Source of the DNA: Streptomyces sp. TSRI0107
GTDB lineage: Bacteria > Actinomycetota > Actinomycetes > Streptomycetales > Streptomycetaceae
Reading direction: 5' to 3'
Length of the DNA stretch: 64,000 nucleotides
NCBI RefSeq assembly: GCF_001905845.1
Contig: NZ_LIVZ01000006.1
Location: 248,001-312,000 of the forward strand
The translations under genes were made by a program, and so were the position numbers. Shown here piece by piece: positions 25,470-34,097 of this stretch. A model generated the notes under the pieces. That model worked only from the letters and a program-made list of their open reading frames with translations, made no database searches and was not told the DNA's origin. Within the stretch, counting starts at the first letter, position 1. Every line of letters starts with the position of its first letter.

Positions 25470-25868
25470 GTGCGGATCGGGGAGTTGGCCGAGCGGGCCG
25501 GGGTGAGCAGGGACGCCATCCGGTTCTACGAGAAGGTCGGGCTCGTGCGGGCGCGACGGCTGGGCAACGGGTACCGGGACTTCTCCGAGGAGACCGTGGC
25601 CTGGTTGCAGTACGTCCGCACGGCGCAGGCGCTCGGCTTCTCGCTGGCCGAGATCGCCCGGCACGGCGAGGAACTGCGCGAGGCCCCGGACACGGCCGCC
25701 GCCTTGTCCGCGCTGTTCGCGGAGAAGATCGGGATCATCGACGCGCGGATGGCCGAACTGGCCGCACTGCGGGCGGAACTGGCCGAGCGGGTGGGTACCG
25801 GGTGCCCGCTGCGGCGCGGGGAGGGCGGTGCGGCGGCGGGCCAGGGACGTACCGGAACCGTTCGGTAG
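25470..25868 (+). CDS. MerR-family transcriptional regulator
   Basis: A 132-residue regulator starting with GTG (MRIGELAERAGVSRDAIRFYEKVGLV). It shows the classic MerR helix-turn-helix and wing (RLGNGYRDFSEE), followed by a coiled-coil (MAELAALRAELAERV). One late cysteine (GTGCPL) does not make a clear metal-binding motif, so an organic or redox signal is as likely as a metal. It is divergent from a small membrane protein gene, with a long-spacer promoter between. GGGGAGG upstream supports the start. Confidence 0.88.
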   Translation: MRIGELAERAGVSRDAIRFYEKVGLVRARRLGNGYRDFSEETVAWLQYVRTAQALGFSLAEIARHGEELREAPDTAAALSALFAEKIGIIDARMAELAALRAELAERVGTGCPLRRGEGGAAAGQGRTGTVR

Positions 25869-25870
25869 TG

Positions 25871-25886
25871 TGTTCGTTTGCGAACA
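25871..25886. promoter_or_regulatory. Inverted repeat upstream of the ABC transporter operon
   Basis: TGTTCG (25871-25876) and CGAACA (25881-25886) form a perfect 6-bp inverted repeat around TTTG. It lies just after the merR stop and 22 bases before the ABC ATPase start. It is a possible operator for the transporter genes. Confidence 0.45.
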
Positions 25887-25907
25887 GTACGGGGAACGGG
25901 GACCACG

Positions 25908-26879
25908 ATGACGACTGCTCACGCCTCGCCCGGCGGAGGGAGCAGCCCACCGGTGGACGACGGCACGGTCATCGACGTGCGGGATCTGCGGATGCGCTAC
26001 CGCACCCAGGACGTCTTGAAGGGCGTCGGGTTCACGGCCCGGCGCGGTGAGGTCGTGGTGCTGCTCGGGCCGAACGGGGCGGGCAAGACGACCACGATCG
26101 AGGTGCTGGAAGGCTTCCGGATGCGCTCCGCCGGAGACGTGACCGTGCTCGGCACCGATCCGGCTCGCGGGGACGAGCGGTGGCGGGCGCGGCTGGGGAT
26201 CGTGCTGCAGTCCTGGCGCGACCACGGCAAGTGGCGGGTGCGGGAACTGCTGGCCCACCTCGGTTCGTACTACGCGCCGTACTCCACCGCGCAGGTGCGG
26301 CGGCCGTGGGACGTCGACGAGCTCATCGCCGCCGTGGGACTGACCGAGCAGGCCGGCAAGCGGGTCGGAACCCTGTCCGGCGGGCAGCGCAGGCGTTTCG
26401 ACGTGGCTGTCGGCATCGTCGGCAGGCCCGAGCTGCTGTTCCTGGACGAGCCCACCGCCGGCCTGGACCCCGAGGCCCGCAGCGAGTTCCACGGCCTGGT
26501 GCGCGGGCTCGCTGACGAGAACACCACCGTGCTGCTGACCACGCACGACCTCGCCGAGGCGGAGAAGCTCGCCGACCGGATCCTCATCCTGGCCGGCGGC
26601 CGCATCGTGGCGGACGGGCCGGCCGAGGAGCTGTCCCGGAAGGCGTCGGCCGAGGCGACCGTGCGCTGGTCGCGGGACGGGCGGCCCTTCGAGCAGGCGA
26701 CGGCCGAGCCCACCCGGTTCGTCCGGCGGCTGTTCGAGGAGCACGGCGACGCGATCGGCGGGCTGGAGGTACGCCGGGCGAGCCTGGAGGAGACGTATCT
26801 GACGATGGTGCGGGAGCTGGAGGCGGGGAGCGTCCCCGGCGAGCGGGCGGCGGACGCCTTCGGGGAGGGATCGCGATGA
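25908..26879 (+). CDS. ABC transporter ATP-binding protein
   Basis: A 323-residue ATPase. It has Walker A GPNGAGKTTT, signature LSGGQRRR, Walker B ELLFLDEPTAGLDP and the switch histidine in LLTTHDLAEAEKLADR. A DUF4162-type tail follows, common in drug and antibiotic exporters (DrrA-like). ATG 25908 is chosen over the upstream in-frame codon. Its stop overlaps the permease ATG (ATGA). Confidence 0.92.
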   Translation: MTTAHASPGGGSSPPVDDGTVIDVRDLRMRYRTQDVLKGVGFTARRGEVVVLLGPNGAGKTTTIEVLEGFRMRSAGDVTVLGTDPARGDERWRARLGIVLQSWRDHGKWRVRELLAHLGSYYAPYSTAQVRRPWDVDELIAAVGLTEQAGKRVGTLSGGQRRRFDVAVGIVGRPELLFLDEPTAGLDPEARSEFHGLVRGLADENTTVLLTTHDLAEAEKLADRILILAGGRIVADGPAEELSRKASAEATVRWSRDGRPFEQATAEPTRFVRRLFEEHGDAIGGLEVRRASLEETYLTMVRELEAGSVPGERAADAFGEGSR

Positions 26880-27727
26880 GTCCGGTGTGGCATGCGGCGC
26901 GTGCCGGTCTGCGGCGCGGCGGGACGGAACTCCGGCAGACCTTCACCACCGGCCAGGACCTGTTCGGTTACGCGCTCTGGACGGTGCTGCTCATCGTGCC
27001 CATGCTGCTGGCCGGGGACGAGCCGCTGAAGGGCGCGGGCATCTCGGCCGGCGCGTTCATGCTGCCGAGCATGCTGGGCATGACGCTCGCGTTCACCGGC
27101 ATGATGACCACGGCGCAACTCCTCGCCACCGAGCGGGAGGACGGCACCCTGCTGCGGGCGAAGGCCGTGCCGCACGGCATGGTCGGCCACCTGGTCGGCA
27201 AGATCGTCATGGTGTCGGGTACGGCTCTCGTCTCCATGGCGCTGCCCCTCGCCGTCGGTGTCTTCCTGGTCGACGGGGTCGCCGGGCAGGGCGGCGGTGC
27301 GTGGCTGACGCTGGTGTGGGTGGTGCCGCTGGGGCTCCTGGCGACCCTGCCGGTCGGCGCCGTCATCGGCTCGCTCGTCGACAGTCCCCGGACCGTCGGG
27401 TTGCTGATGCTCCCGGTGATGGGGCTCGTGGTGATCTCCGGGATCTACTTCCCGCTGTCGGAGCTGCCCGAGTGGCTCCGGACCGTCGGGCAGCTCTTCC
27501 CCGTGTACTGGGTCGGTCTCGGTCTCCGGTCCGCGCTGCTGCCGGGCGACGCGGTCGCCGCCGAGATCGGTGAGTCCTGGCGGCACCTGGAGACCGCCGG
27601 GGTGCTGGGCGCCTGGGCCGTCGCCGGGCTGCTGCTGGCGCCGCCCGTCCTGCGCCGGATGGCCCGGCGCGAGTCCGGGGCCGCGATGGCGCGGCGGCGC
27701 TGGAAGGCGATGCAGCGGGTCGGCTAG
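26876..27727 (+). CDS. ABC transporter permease (ABC-2 type)
   Basis: A 283-residue membrane protein with six hydrophobic segments (for example LWTVLLIVPMLLAG and VGLLMLPVMGLVVISGIYF) and the PEWLRTVGQLFPVYW segment typical of ABC-2/DrrB-type permeases. It is translationally coupled to the ATPase. The two probably form an exporter; substrate unknown. Confidence 0.88.
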   Translation: MSPVWHAARAGLRRGGTELRQTFTTGQDLFGYALWTVLLIVPMLLAGDEPLKGAGISAGAFMLPSMLGMTLAFTGMMTTAQLLATEREDGTLLRAKAVPHGMVGHLVGKIVMVSGTALVSMALPLAVGVFLVDGVAGQGGGAWLTLVWVVPLGLLATLPVGAVIGSLVDSPRTVGLLMLPVMGLVVISGIYFPLSELPEWLRTVGQLFPVYWVGLGLRSALLPGDAVAAEIGESWRHLETAGVLGAWAVAGLLLAPPVLRRMARRESGAAMARRRWKAMQRVG

Positions 27728-27764
27728 GGAGCGCCCGGTGCCGAGACCGGCCGACGCTTGGGTG

Positions 27765-28253
27765 TCATGTGCCGGGACGACCGGGGAGGGACACGGCCGG
27801 CCCGGGGTGTGGCGTCGGTGACGCCGAGGGGGCGACCGCCATGGACAGGCGGGGCTTGCGCGCGGTCGGGTGGGCCCGGATCTCCGGGGGCACGGGCGCG
27901 GACCCGGACCCGGGCAGGGTGAGTGTGGTGCCGGGAAAGATCCAGTGGCCCCGGTCGCTGGAGGCGTGTCCGTGCCGGCGGGCCTGGTCCTCGATGGTCC
28001 GCCGGTTGAGGGTGTAGACGCTGTCCCACCGGAGCGGGTCGCCCTGGGTCCGCCGGGCTATGTCCCACAGGGTGTCCCCGGAGGCGACGGTGTGGCCGGC
28101 GGGCTTCGGGCTCGCGGGCGGGTGGCCGCCCCCGGAGGCGGTGGCCGCGCCGGGTGTGCCGTGGGCCGGGGCCGCGCAGAACGCCGTGAGGCTGGTGAGG
28201 CACATGGCGGCTGCGGCGACTGTGCGGGCCGCCGGCCCGCTGCGTATGGGCAT
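27765..28253 (-). CDS. Secreted LysM-domain protein
   Basis: A 162-residue exported protein. A signal peptide (VAAAAMCLTSLTAFCAAPAHG) is followed by one LysM domain (HTVASGDTLWDIARRTQGDP, then VYTLNRR and WIFPGTTLTLP), which binds peptidoglycan sugar chains. The tail is Pro-rich. The start MPIRSG at 28253 is preferred because GAGGAGGGA lies just upstream. No catalytic domain is present, so it is a wall-binding protein. It is convergent with the ABC permease gene. Confidence 0.87.
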   Translation of the reverse strand: MPIRSGPAARTVAAAAMCLTSLTAFCAAPAHGTPGAATASGGGHPPASPKPAGHTVASGDTLWDIARRTQGDPLRWDSVYTLNRRTIEDQARRHGHASSDRGHWIFPGTTLTLPGSGSAPVPPEIRAHPTARKPRLSMAVAPSASPTPHPGPAVSLPGRPGT

Positions 28254-28394
28254 GTTGTCCCTCCTCGTCACACGTCATGCTGCGAAGGCCGCACGTGCGG
28301 CGCACTCCGGAACGGCCAATGGGGTCATGCGGGGGCCCGGTCTTCTGGCTCGATTCGCCTCGGTGGTGCGGGCGGGTGCAGAAGGATGTGTGTC

Positions 28395-28901
28395 ATGACC
28401 ACTACCTCTCGCACCCTCTCCCTCGCGGCGACGCTCCTCACGGGCACCGTCGCGCTGTACATGGCGCTGGTCGCCTTCGGGAACATCACCGACTTCGGCA
28501 CCAACCAGCAGTTCGTACAGCACGTCCTCGCCATGGACACGACGTTCAAGGACGACGACCTGATGTGGCGCGCCATCACCAGTGAGGGGCTGCAGAACGC
28601 CGCCTACGTCGCGATCATCGCGTGGGAGACGGCCGCCGCGCTGGTGCTGATCGCCGGGACCTGGTTCTGGGCCCGGCGCGATCAGTCGCGGGGGCGGCGG
28701 ATCTCCACGTACGGGCTGCTCATGGTCATGCTGCTGTTCGGCGTCGGGTTCATCGGGATCGGCGGCGAGTGGTTCGCCATGTGGCAGTCCGGTGACTGGA
28801 ACGGGCTCGACGCCGCCACCCGGATCTTCCTGCTCTCCGGTGTGGTGCTGATCGTGAACCACCTGCCGGGCGCCCGGGAGGAGCGTACGCCCGCCGTATA
28901 G
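28395..28901 (+). CDS. DUF2165-family membrane protein
   Basis: A 168-residue protein with four hydrophobic segments (about 8-27, 68-90, 102-122 and 140-158) and the family pattern FGNITDFGTNQQFVQHVLAMDTTF, read in two parts. DUF2165 is a small uncharacterised membrane family. It ends 3 bases from the convergent next gene. Confidence 0.85.
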   Translation: MTTTSRTLSLAATLLTGTVALYMALVAFGNITDFGTNQQFVQHVLAMDTTFKDDDLMWRAITSEGLQNAAYVAIIAWETAAALVLIAGTWFWARRDQSRGRRISTYGLLMVMLLFGVGFIGIGGEWFAMWQSGDWNGLDAATRIFLLSGVVLIVNHLPGAREERTPAV

Positions 28902-28904
28902 GCC

Positions 28905-29489
28905 CTACTTCACCACTCGGACCGGCGTCCCCGTCGTCGCGAACGCCCACAGTGCCGTGCCGTCGGCCTTGTTCGTGCGGATGCCGCCGGTCCGGGTGCC
29001 GGCGGCGGCCGGGGGCGGGGACGCGCCGTCGACCGCGTGGGAGAAGGCGATGTTCACGCCCGACTTGGCGGCGAAGTAGATGATGTGCTCGATGCGGACG
29101 CCGTCCGAGCCCGACGTGACGGGCTCGGAGCGGGTGCCGACCGGATAGGTGCCCGGGTCCGGGTCCACCGAGCCCGGCCACACCGCGAAGGTGCGGCGCG
29201 GGCTGTCGCTGGCGTCGATCAGCCAGACCCGGTCCTGGGAGAGCGAGTAGACGATCCGGCGACCGGTGCCGGAGCCTTCGGGCACGACGTTCGAGGGCGT
29301 CGCCTTGGGCTTGGGGTCGGCGGAAGCGGACGCGGACGCGGTCGGCGAAGGGGTCGGGTCCGTCGCCGTGGCGACCGGCCGGGTGCCTTGGCCGGCCTGG
29401 ACGGCGAGGACGGCGACCGCCGCGATCGCCCCGGTGGTCAGGCCGGTCACCCAGGCCCACGAGGGAAGCCGTCGGGCTGGCACGGGCAC
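28905..29489 (-). CDS. Secreted L,D-transpeptidase-like protein lacking the catalytic cysteine
   Basis: A 194-residue protein with an N-terminal membrane anchor or signal (WVTGLTTGAIAAVAVLAVQ), a Thr/Pro/Ser linker (about 40-75) and a beta-rich domain. RVWLIDASDSPRRTFAVWPG, IEHIIYFAAKSGVNIAFSHA, TGGIRTNKADGTALW and ATTGTPVRVV follow the layout of YkuD-type L,D-transpeptidases. In those enzymes the active site reads S/T-H-G-C-x-R. Here the matching stretch is R-T-G-G-I-R, so the nucleophile is absent. It may bind muropeptides without cross-linking them. Family assignment is from pattern only. Confidence 0.65.
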   Translation of the reverse strand: MPVPARRLPSWAWVTGLTTGAIAAVAVLAVQAGQGTRPVATATDPTPSPTASASASADPKPKATPSNVVPEGSGTGRRIVYSLSQDRVWLIDASDSPRRTFAVWPGSVDPDPGTYPVGTRSEPVTSGSDGVRIEHIIYFAAKSGVNIAFSHAVDGASPPPAAAGTRTGGIRTNKADGTALWAFATTGTPVRVVK

Positions 29490-29571
29490 GCATCTCCTCA
29501 GAGTCCGGCCCCGGTGCCGGGTGACACCGAGGGTCGGATCATCGTACTCGGCGGGGCCGGACGGCCCGTCC

Positions 29572-32157
29572 TCAGTCCAGTACCGGCAGCAGCTCCGGCA
29601 GGTGCCCGTCGGAGGCCTCCGCCGCGCGCCGGCGCTCCTCCGGCACCTCGCCGTACACGGTCGTCCGCGGCTTCGCCGGGCGGCCCGCCGCCTCCGCGAC
29701 CGCGATCAGGTCCTGCACCGACTTGTACGAGCCGTACGAGGAGCCCGCCATGCGGGAGATCGTCTCCTCCATCAGCGTGCCGCCCAGGTCGTTCGCCCCG
29801 GAGCGCAGCATCTCGGCCGCGCCCTCCGTGCCCAGCTTCACCCAGCTGGTCTGGATGTTGGGAATCCAGGGGTGCAGGAGCAGCCGGGCCATCGCCGTGA
29901 CCGCCCGGTTGTCCCGCATGGTCGGGCCGGGCCGCGCGATCCCCGCCAGGTACACCGGCGCGTTGGTGTGGATGAACGGCAGCGTCACGAACTCGGTGAA
30001 ACCGCCGGTCTGCTGCTGGATGCGGGCCAGGGTGCGCAGGTGGCCCAGCCAGTGCCGGGGCTGGTCGACGTGGCCGTACATCATCGTCGACGACGAGCGG
30101 ATGCCCAGCTCGTGCGCCGTCGTCACCACCTCGATCCAGGTCGCCGCCGGCAGCTTGCCCTTGGTCAGGACCCAGCGGACCTCGTCGTCCAGGATCTCCG
30201 CGGCCGTGCCGGGGATGGTGTCGAGCCCGGCCTCCTTCGCCGCCGTCAGCCACTCGCGGATCGACATGCCGGTGCGGGTGGCGCCGTTGACCACCTCCAT
30301 CGGGGAGAAGGCGTGGACGTGCATGCCGGGGACGCGTTCCTTGACCGCCTTCGCGATGTCGAAGTACGCCGTGCCGGGCAGGTCCGGGTGGATGCCGCCC
30401 TGCATGCAGACCTCGACCGCGCCGACGTCCCACGCCTGCTGGGCGCGGTCGGCGACCTGGTCGAGGGAGAGGGTGTAGGCGTCGGCGTCGGTCCTGCGCT
30501 GGGCGAACGCGCAGAAACGGCAGCCGGTGTAGCAGACGTTGGTGAAGTTGATGTTCCGGGTGACGATGTACGTCACGTCGTCGCCGACCGCCGATCTGCG
30601 GACGTCGTCCGCGATCCGGGTGAGCGCGTCCAGCGCCGGGCCGTCCGCGTGCAGCAGCGCCAGCGCCCCGGCGTCGGTCAGCCGCGTGGGGTCGTCGGCG
30701 GCCGTGCGCAGGGCCTCGCGGACGTCGGCGTCGATGCGTTCCGGCGCCATGCCGGGGGCGGCGGCCTCGCGCAGGGCGCCCCAGTCGCCGTACACCTCGT
30801 CGAAGTCGTCGCGGCGGTCGGAGGTGCGGCCCTCGGTGTCGATGGCCGTGTGCAGGTCGGTGCGGCCCGTGGCCGTGAAGACCTCCTCCGGCTCCTGCCA
30901 CGGCCGGCCCTCGACGACCGCGTCGGACAGGGCGAGGCCGGTCTCCGGGTCGGCCAGGGCCGCGACGTGCGGGCGCAGCCGCGGGTCCAGCCAGGGCTCG
31001 CCGCGCCGCACGAACTCCGGGTAGACGCAGAGGCGTTCGCGCAGCTCGAAACCGGCCGCCGCCGAGCGGGCCGCCAGCTCCTCGATCTGCGGCCAGGGGC
31101 GCTCCGGGTTGACGTGGTCGATGGTCAGCGGGGAGACGCCGCCCCAGTCGTCGATGCCCGCGCCGATCAGCCGCTCGTACTCGGAGTCCACGAGGTTCGG
31201 CGGGGCCTGGAGGCAGGCCGACGGGCCCATGATGTGGCGGGCGACGGCCACGGTGGCGACGAGTTCGTCGAGTTCCGCGTCCGGCATGCCGCGCATCGCG
31301 GTGTCCGGCTTGGCGCGGAAGTTCTGGATGATCAGTTCCTGGATGCCGTGGTAGGCGCGGGAGACCTTGCGGAGCGCGAACAGGGACTCCGCGCGCTCCT
31401 CGTAGGTCTCGCCGATGCCGATGAGGATGCCCGAGGTGAAGGGGACCGACGAACGGCCGGCGTCCTCCAGCACCCGCAGACGGACGGCGGGTTCCTTGTC
31501 CGGGGAGCCGTAGTGTGGGCCGCCCGGCTCGGACCACAGGCGGGTCGCGGTCGTCTCCAGCATCATGCCCATCGACGGCGCGACCGGCTTCAGCCGCTGG
31601 AAGTCGGTCCAGGTCATGACGCCCGGGTTGAGGTGGGGCAGCAGGCCCGTCTCCTCCAGGATGCGGATGGAGATCGCGCGCACGTAGGCGATGGTGTCGT
31701 CGTAGCCGTGCGCGTCGAGCCATTCGCGGGCCTCGGGCCAGCGGTCCTCCGGCTTGTCGCCGAGGGTGATGAGGGCTTCCTTGCAGCCGAGGGCGGCACC
31801 CTTGCGGGCGATGTCCAGGACCTCGTCGGGGGACATGAACATTCCGTGCCCGGCGCGCCGCAGTTTGCCGGGGACGGTGACGAAGGTGCAGTAGTGGCAT
31901 TTGTCCCGGCACAGCCGGGTGAGGGGAATGAAGACGCTCTTGGAGTAAGTGATGACGCCGGGACGGCCCGCCGCCTCGAGGCCCGCGTCGCGCACGCGGG
32001 CGGCCGAGGCGGCCAGGTCCTCCAGGTGTTCGCCGCGGGCCTGGAGCAGGACCGCGGCCTCGGTGACGTCGAGGGCGACGCCGTCCCGGGCGCGTTTGAG
32101 GGCGCGACGCATGGAGTTCTCGGTCGGGCCGGTTCCGGAGGTCGCGGAATTCGTCAT
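29572..32157 (-). CDS. fbiC: Bifunctional FO synthase (CofG-CofH fusion)
   Basis: An 861-residue fusion of two radical-SAM enzymes. Together they make FO, the deazaflavin core of coenzyme F420, from tyrosine and 5-amino-6-ribitylaminouracil. The N-terminal (CofG-like) cluster motif is CRDKCHYC (Cys83/87/90). The C-terminal (CofH-like) motif CYTGCRFC is near residue 540. Fusion is normal in actinobacteria, and size matches FbiC. It is followed on the same strand, upstream, by an F420-type oxidoreductase gene. It corresponds by synteny to SCO4429. Confidence 0.95.
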   Translation of the reverse strand: MTNSATSGTGPTENSMRRALKRARDGVALDVTEAAVLLQARGEHLEDLAASAARVRDAGLEAAGRPGVITYSKSVFIPLTRLCRDKCHYCTFVTVPGKLRRAGHGMFMSPDEVLDIARKGAALGCKEALITLGDKPEDRWPEAREWLDAHGYDDTIAYVRAISIRILEETGLLPHLNPGVMTWTDFQRLKPVAPSMGMMLETTATRLWSEPGGPHYGSPDKEPAVRLRVLEDAGRSSVPFTSGILIGIGETYEERAESLFALRKVSRAYHGIQELIIQNFRAKPDTAMRGMPDAELDELVATVAVARHIMGPSACLQAPPNLVDSEYERLIGAGIDDWGGVSPLTIDHVNPERPWPQIEELAARSAAAGFELRERLCVYPEFVRRGEPWLDPRLRPHVAALADPETGLALSDAVVEGRPWQEPEEVFTATGRTDLHTAIDTEGRTSDRRDDFDEVYGDWGALREAAAPGMAPERIDADVREALRTAADDPTRLTDAGALALLHADGPALDALTRIADDVRRSAVGDDVTYIVTRNINFTNVCYTGCRFCAFAQRRTDADAYTLSLDQVADRAQQAWDVGAVEVCMQGGIHPDLPGTAYFDIAKAVKERVPGMHVHAFSPMEVVNGATRTGMSIREWLTAAKEAGLDTIPGTAAEILDDEVRWVLTKGKLPAATWIEVVTTAHELGIRSSSTMMYGHVDQPRHWLGHLRTLARIQQQTGGFTEFVTLPFIHTNAPVYLAGIARPGPTMRDNRAVTAMARLLLHPWIPNIQTSWVKLGTEGAAEMLRSGANDLGGTLMEETISRMAGSSYGSYKSVQDLIAVAEAAGRPAKPRTTVYGEVPEERRRAAEASDGHLPELLPVLD

Positions 32158-32204
32158 CCTTCGAGCATACGATCGCGATGATCAGGGCTCGGCCAAGCCG
32201 CAGG

Positions 32205-33065
32205 TCACGCCGTCGCCGTTGACAGATACGGCTGGAAAGCGTCCAGCGCCCGCAGCACGTCCGCCTCGCCCGCCGGGGGCAGTTGCGCCACGACCTCCTC
32301 GATGCCGAGGCCGGCGTAGTGGGCGAGCTTGCCCGGACTGGGGTGGACGGCGTACGGGACGACCTGGAGGGCGGCCGGATCGCGGCCCGCGTCGGCCCAG
32401 ACGGTGCGCAGCGACGGCAGGGTTTCGGACAGTCCGCGTCCGCCGATGGGCAGCCAGCCGTCGGCGTACTCGGCGATGTGGGCGAAGAGCTTCGGCCCGG
32501 CGGCACCGCCGACGAGGGTGCGCGGGCCGGTCACCGGGCCGCGCGGCTTCCGCACCGGCTTGGGATGGGCGAGGCTGGCGCGCACGGCGCCGAACTCCCC
32601 CGCGTACGCCGTGGGTTCCTCCGCCCACAGCGCCCGCATCAGGGCCATGCGGTCGCGGACCAGCTCGCGGCGGGTGCGCCACTGGACGCCGTGGTCGGCG
32701 GCCTCCTCCACGTTCCAGCCGAAGCCGACGCCGAGGGTGAGGCGGCCGCCGGAGAGGTGGTCGACGGTGGCGATCCGCTTGGCCAGGGCGATCGGGTCGT
32801 GCTGGGCGACGAGGGTGATGCCGGTGCCGAGGCCCAGCGTCCCGGTGACGGCCGCCGCCTGGCCGAGGGCGACGAACGGGTCGAGGGTGCGGCCGTATTC
32901 GCGGGGCAGCTCGCCGCCCGCCGGGTACGGGGTGGTCCGCTCGACGGGGATGTGCGTGTGCTCCGGCAGGTAGAGCCCGGCGAAGCCGCGCTGTTCCAGC
33001 TCCCGGGCGAGGCGGGTCGGGGTGATCGTCTCGTCGGTGAGGAAGATGGTGACGGCGATGCGCAT
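32205..33065 (-). CDS. LLM-class F420-dependent oxidoreductase
   Basis: A 286-residue luciferase-like TIM-barrel protein (MRIAVTIFLTDETITPTRLA, LYLPEHTHIPVERTTPYP, LGTGITLVAQHDPIALAKRI, GRLTLGVGFGWNVEE). The GFGWN and LYLPEH segments are typical of F420-using members of the bacterial luciferase family. The ATG at 33065 starts the conserved barrel; a longer upstream reading frame has no support. It lies immediately upstream of fbiC on the same strand (47-base gap), consistent with shared F420 metabolism. Substrate unknown. Confidence 0.88.
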   Translation of the reverse strand: MRIAVTIFLTDETITPTRLARELEQRGFAGLYLPEHTHIPVERTTPYPAGGELPREYGRTLDPFVALGQAAAVTGTLGLGTGITLVAQHDPIALAKRIATVDHLSGGRLTLGVGFGWNVEEAADHGVQWRTRRELVRDRMALMRALWAEEPTAYAGEFGAVRASLAHPKPVRKPRGPVTGPRTLVGGAAGPKLFAHIAEYADGWLPIGGRGLSETLPSLRTVWADAGRDPAALQVVPYAVHPSPGKLAHYAGLGIEEVVAQLPPAGEADVLRALDAFQPYLSTATA

Positions 33066-33251
33066 GGCGGGCCTCTCGACGCGTACGGCTCTGGCGCGGC
33101 TCTTTCCGGCGTGGACGGGCGTGGACGGGCGCGGACGACGCACCCATCTCTACCGGGAGAACCCCCACCTGTCGATACCGACTGGTCGGTCACAGCCGTC
33201 GGGTGACGGAAACGGGCCCGCCCCCGCCTCGGCCCGCCGCGGACCCCCGCC

Positions 33252-33635
33252 TCAGCGGCGGACCGACAGCTTCAGCTCGACGAGCGACGCGACCGCGCGC
33301 AGCCAGCGGGCCGTCGCGTCGTCCGCGCGCACGCCGCCCGCGAGGGACGCCGCGGACTCCAGCCAGTCGCGGACGAGGGCCGCCGCCTCGGGGCGGGGCA
33401 GCGGCTCGGGCAGGGTCAGCGCGTGGGCGACACCGCCCGCCCGTACCGTCTCGGCGAGGAACGCCACCGAGCGCGGCTCGGTGCCCAGCCGGTCCAGGAG
33501 GACCGCCGCGCCCACCGCACCGTCCCCGAACAGGGAGGTGCGCAGCGGTCCCGGGGCGGCGGTGAGGCCGTAGCGGATCAGGGCGGCGATGTCGAGGCCG
33601 GCCAGTTCGTCGTCGGTGCGCCGGGTGGTGTCCAT
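33252..33635 (-). CDS. Hypothetical protein, last gene of the WXG/peptidase operon
   Basis: A 127-residue soluble, helical, acidic protein (LDIAALIRYGLTAAPGPLRT, WLRAVASLVELKLSVRR). No known family recognised and no signal peptide. It begins 3 bases after the stop of the lipoprotein gene on the same strand, so it belongs to the operon. It could be a cytoplasmic chaperone or accessory factor for the exported peptidase; this is inferred from position only. Confidence 0.65.
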   Translation of the reverse strand: MDTTRRTDDELAGLDIAALIRYGLTAAPGPLRTSLFGDGAVGAAVLLDRLGTEPRSVAFLAETVRAGGVAHALTLPEPLPRPEAAALVRDWLESAASLAGGVRADDATARWLRAVASLVELKLSVRR

Positions 33636-33638
33636 GCG

Positions 33639-34097
33639 TCAGCCCACCGTCACCTTGTACGTGACCCGCTCCGGCTCGGTCGGCGCGGCGCCGCCCGTCG
33701 GGGTGGGGGCCGGGCTGCCGTCGCCGGTGTCGCAGGTGCTGGTGAACGTGCAGTGCATCAGCACGATCTCGGTGCTGCCCTCGCCGGCCGCCTCGAAGGT
33801 GAAGGTGAGGCTGCTGCTCGCGCCCGCGACCACCTCGCCGTCGGAGTTTGAAGCCGACTCGCGCTCCTGGCCCCGGGCGACGACCACGTCACCGTCCGGC
33901 TTGGGGTCGGCCAGGTACCAGTGGGAGCGGGTGGAGGCGTTCTCGCCGTCGACGGTGAGGGTGAACCGCTCGCCGACGGAGGCGGTGATGGTGTGGTCGT
34001 CCGTGGGGTGGCTGGTGGGCTCGTCGTCGCCCGACCCGCAGGCGGACAGGAGCAGCAGCGCCGCCGCCGCGCCCACCGCCGCCCTACTCCGGCACAT
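33639..34097 (-). CDS. Chagasin-like (I42-type) cysteine-peptidase inhibitor lipoprotein
   Basis: A 152-residue lipoprotein: signal peptide AAVGAAAALLLLSAC with lipobox LSAC, then a beta-rich domain. ASVGERFTLTVDGENASTRS followed by HWYL resembles the first inhibitory loop region of chagasins (normally NPTTGYxW), and GEGSTEIVLMHC the GxGxxxI strand. Chagasins inhibit papain-type peptidases. The ATG at 34097 overlaps the end of the upstream peptidase gene by 14 bases, so inhibitor and peptidase are made together. Two late cysteines (HCTFTSTC) may form a disulfide. Family call by pattern, not by search. Confidence 0.7.
   Translation of the reverse strand: MCRSRAAVGAAAALLLLSACGSGDDEPTSHPTDDHTITASVGERFTLTVDGENASTRSHWYLADPKPDGDVVVARGQERESASNSDGEVVAGASSSLTFTFEAAGEGSTEIVLMHCTFTSTCDTGDGSPAPTPTGGAAPTEPERVTYKVTVG

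Noticed and set aside
29266..32181. 971-codon open frame on the + strand opposite fbiC
   Set aside because: It is the antisense of a clear two-domain radical-SAM gene. Long antisense frames are common in high-GC DNA, and the translation shows no fold or motif.
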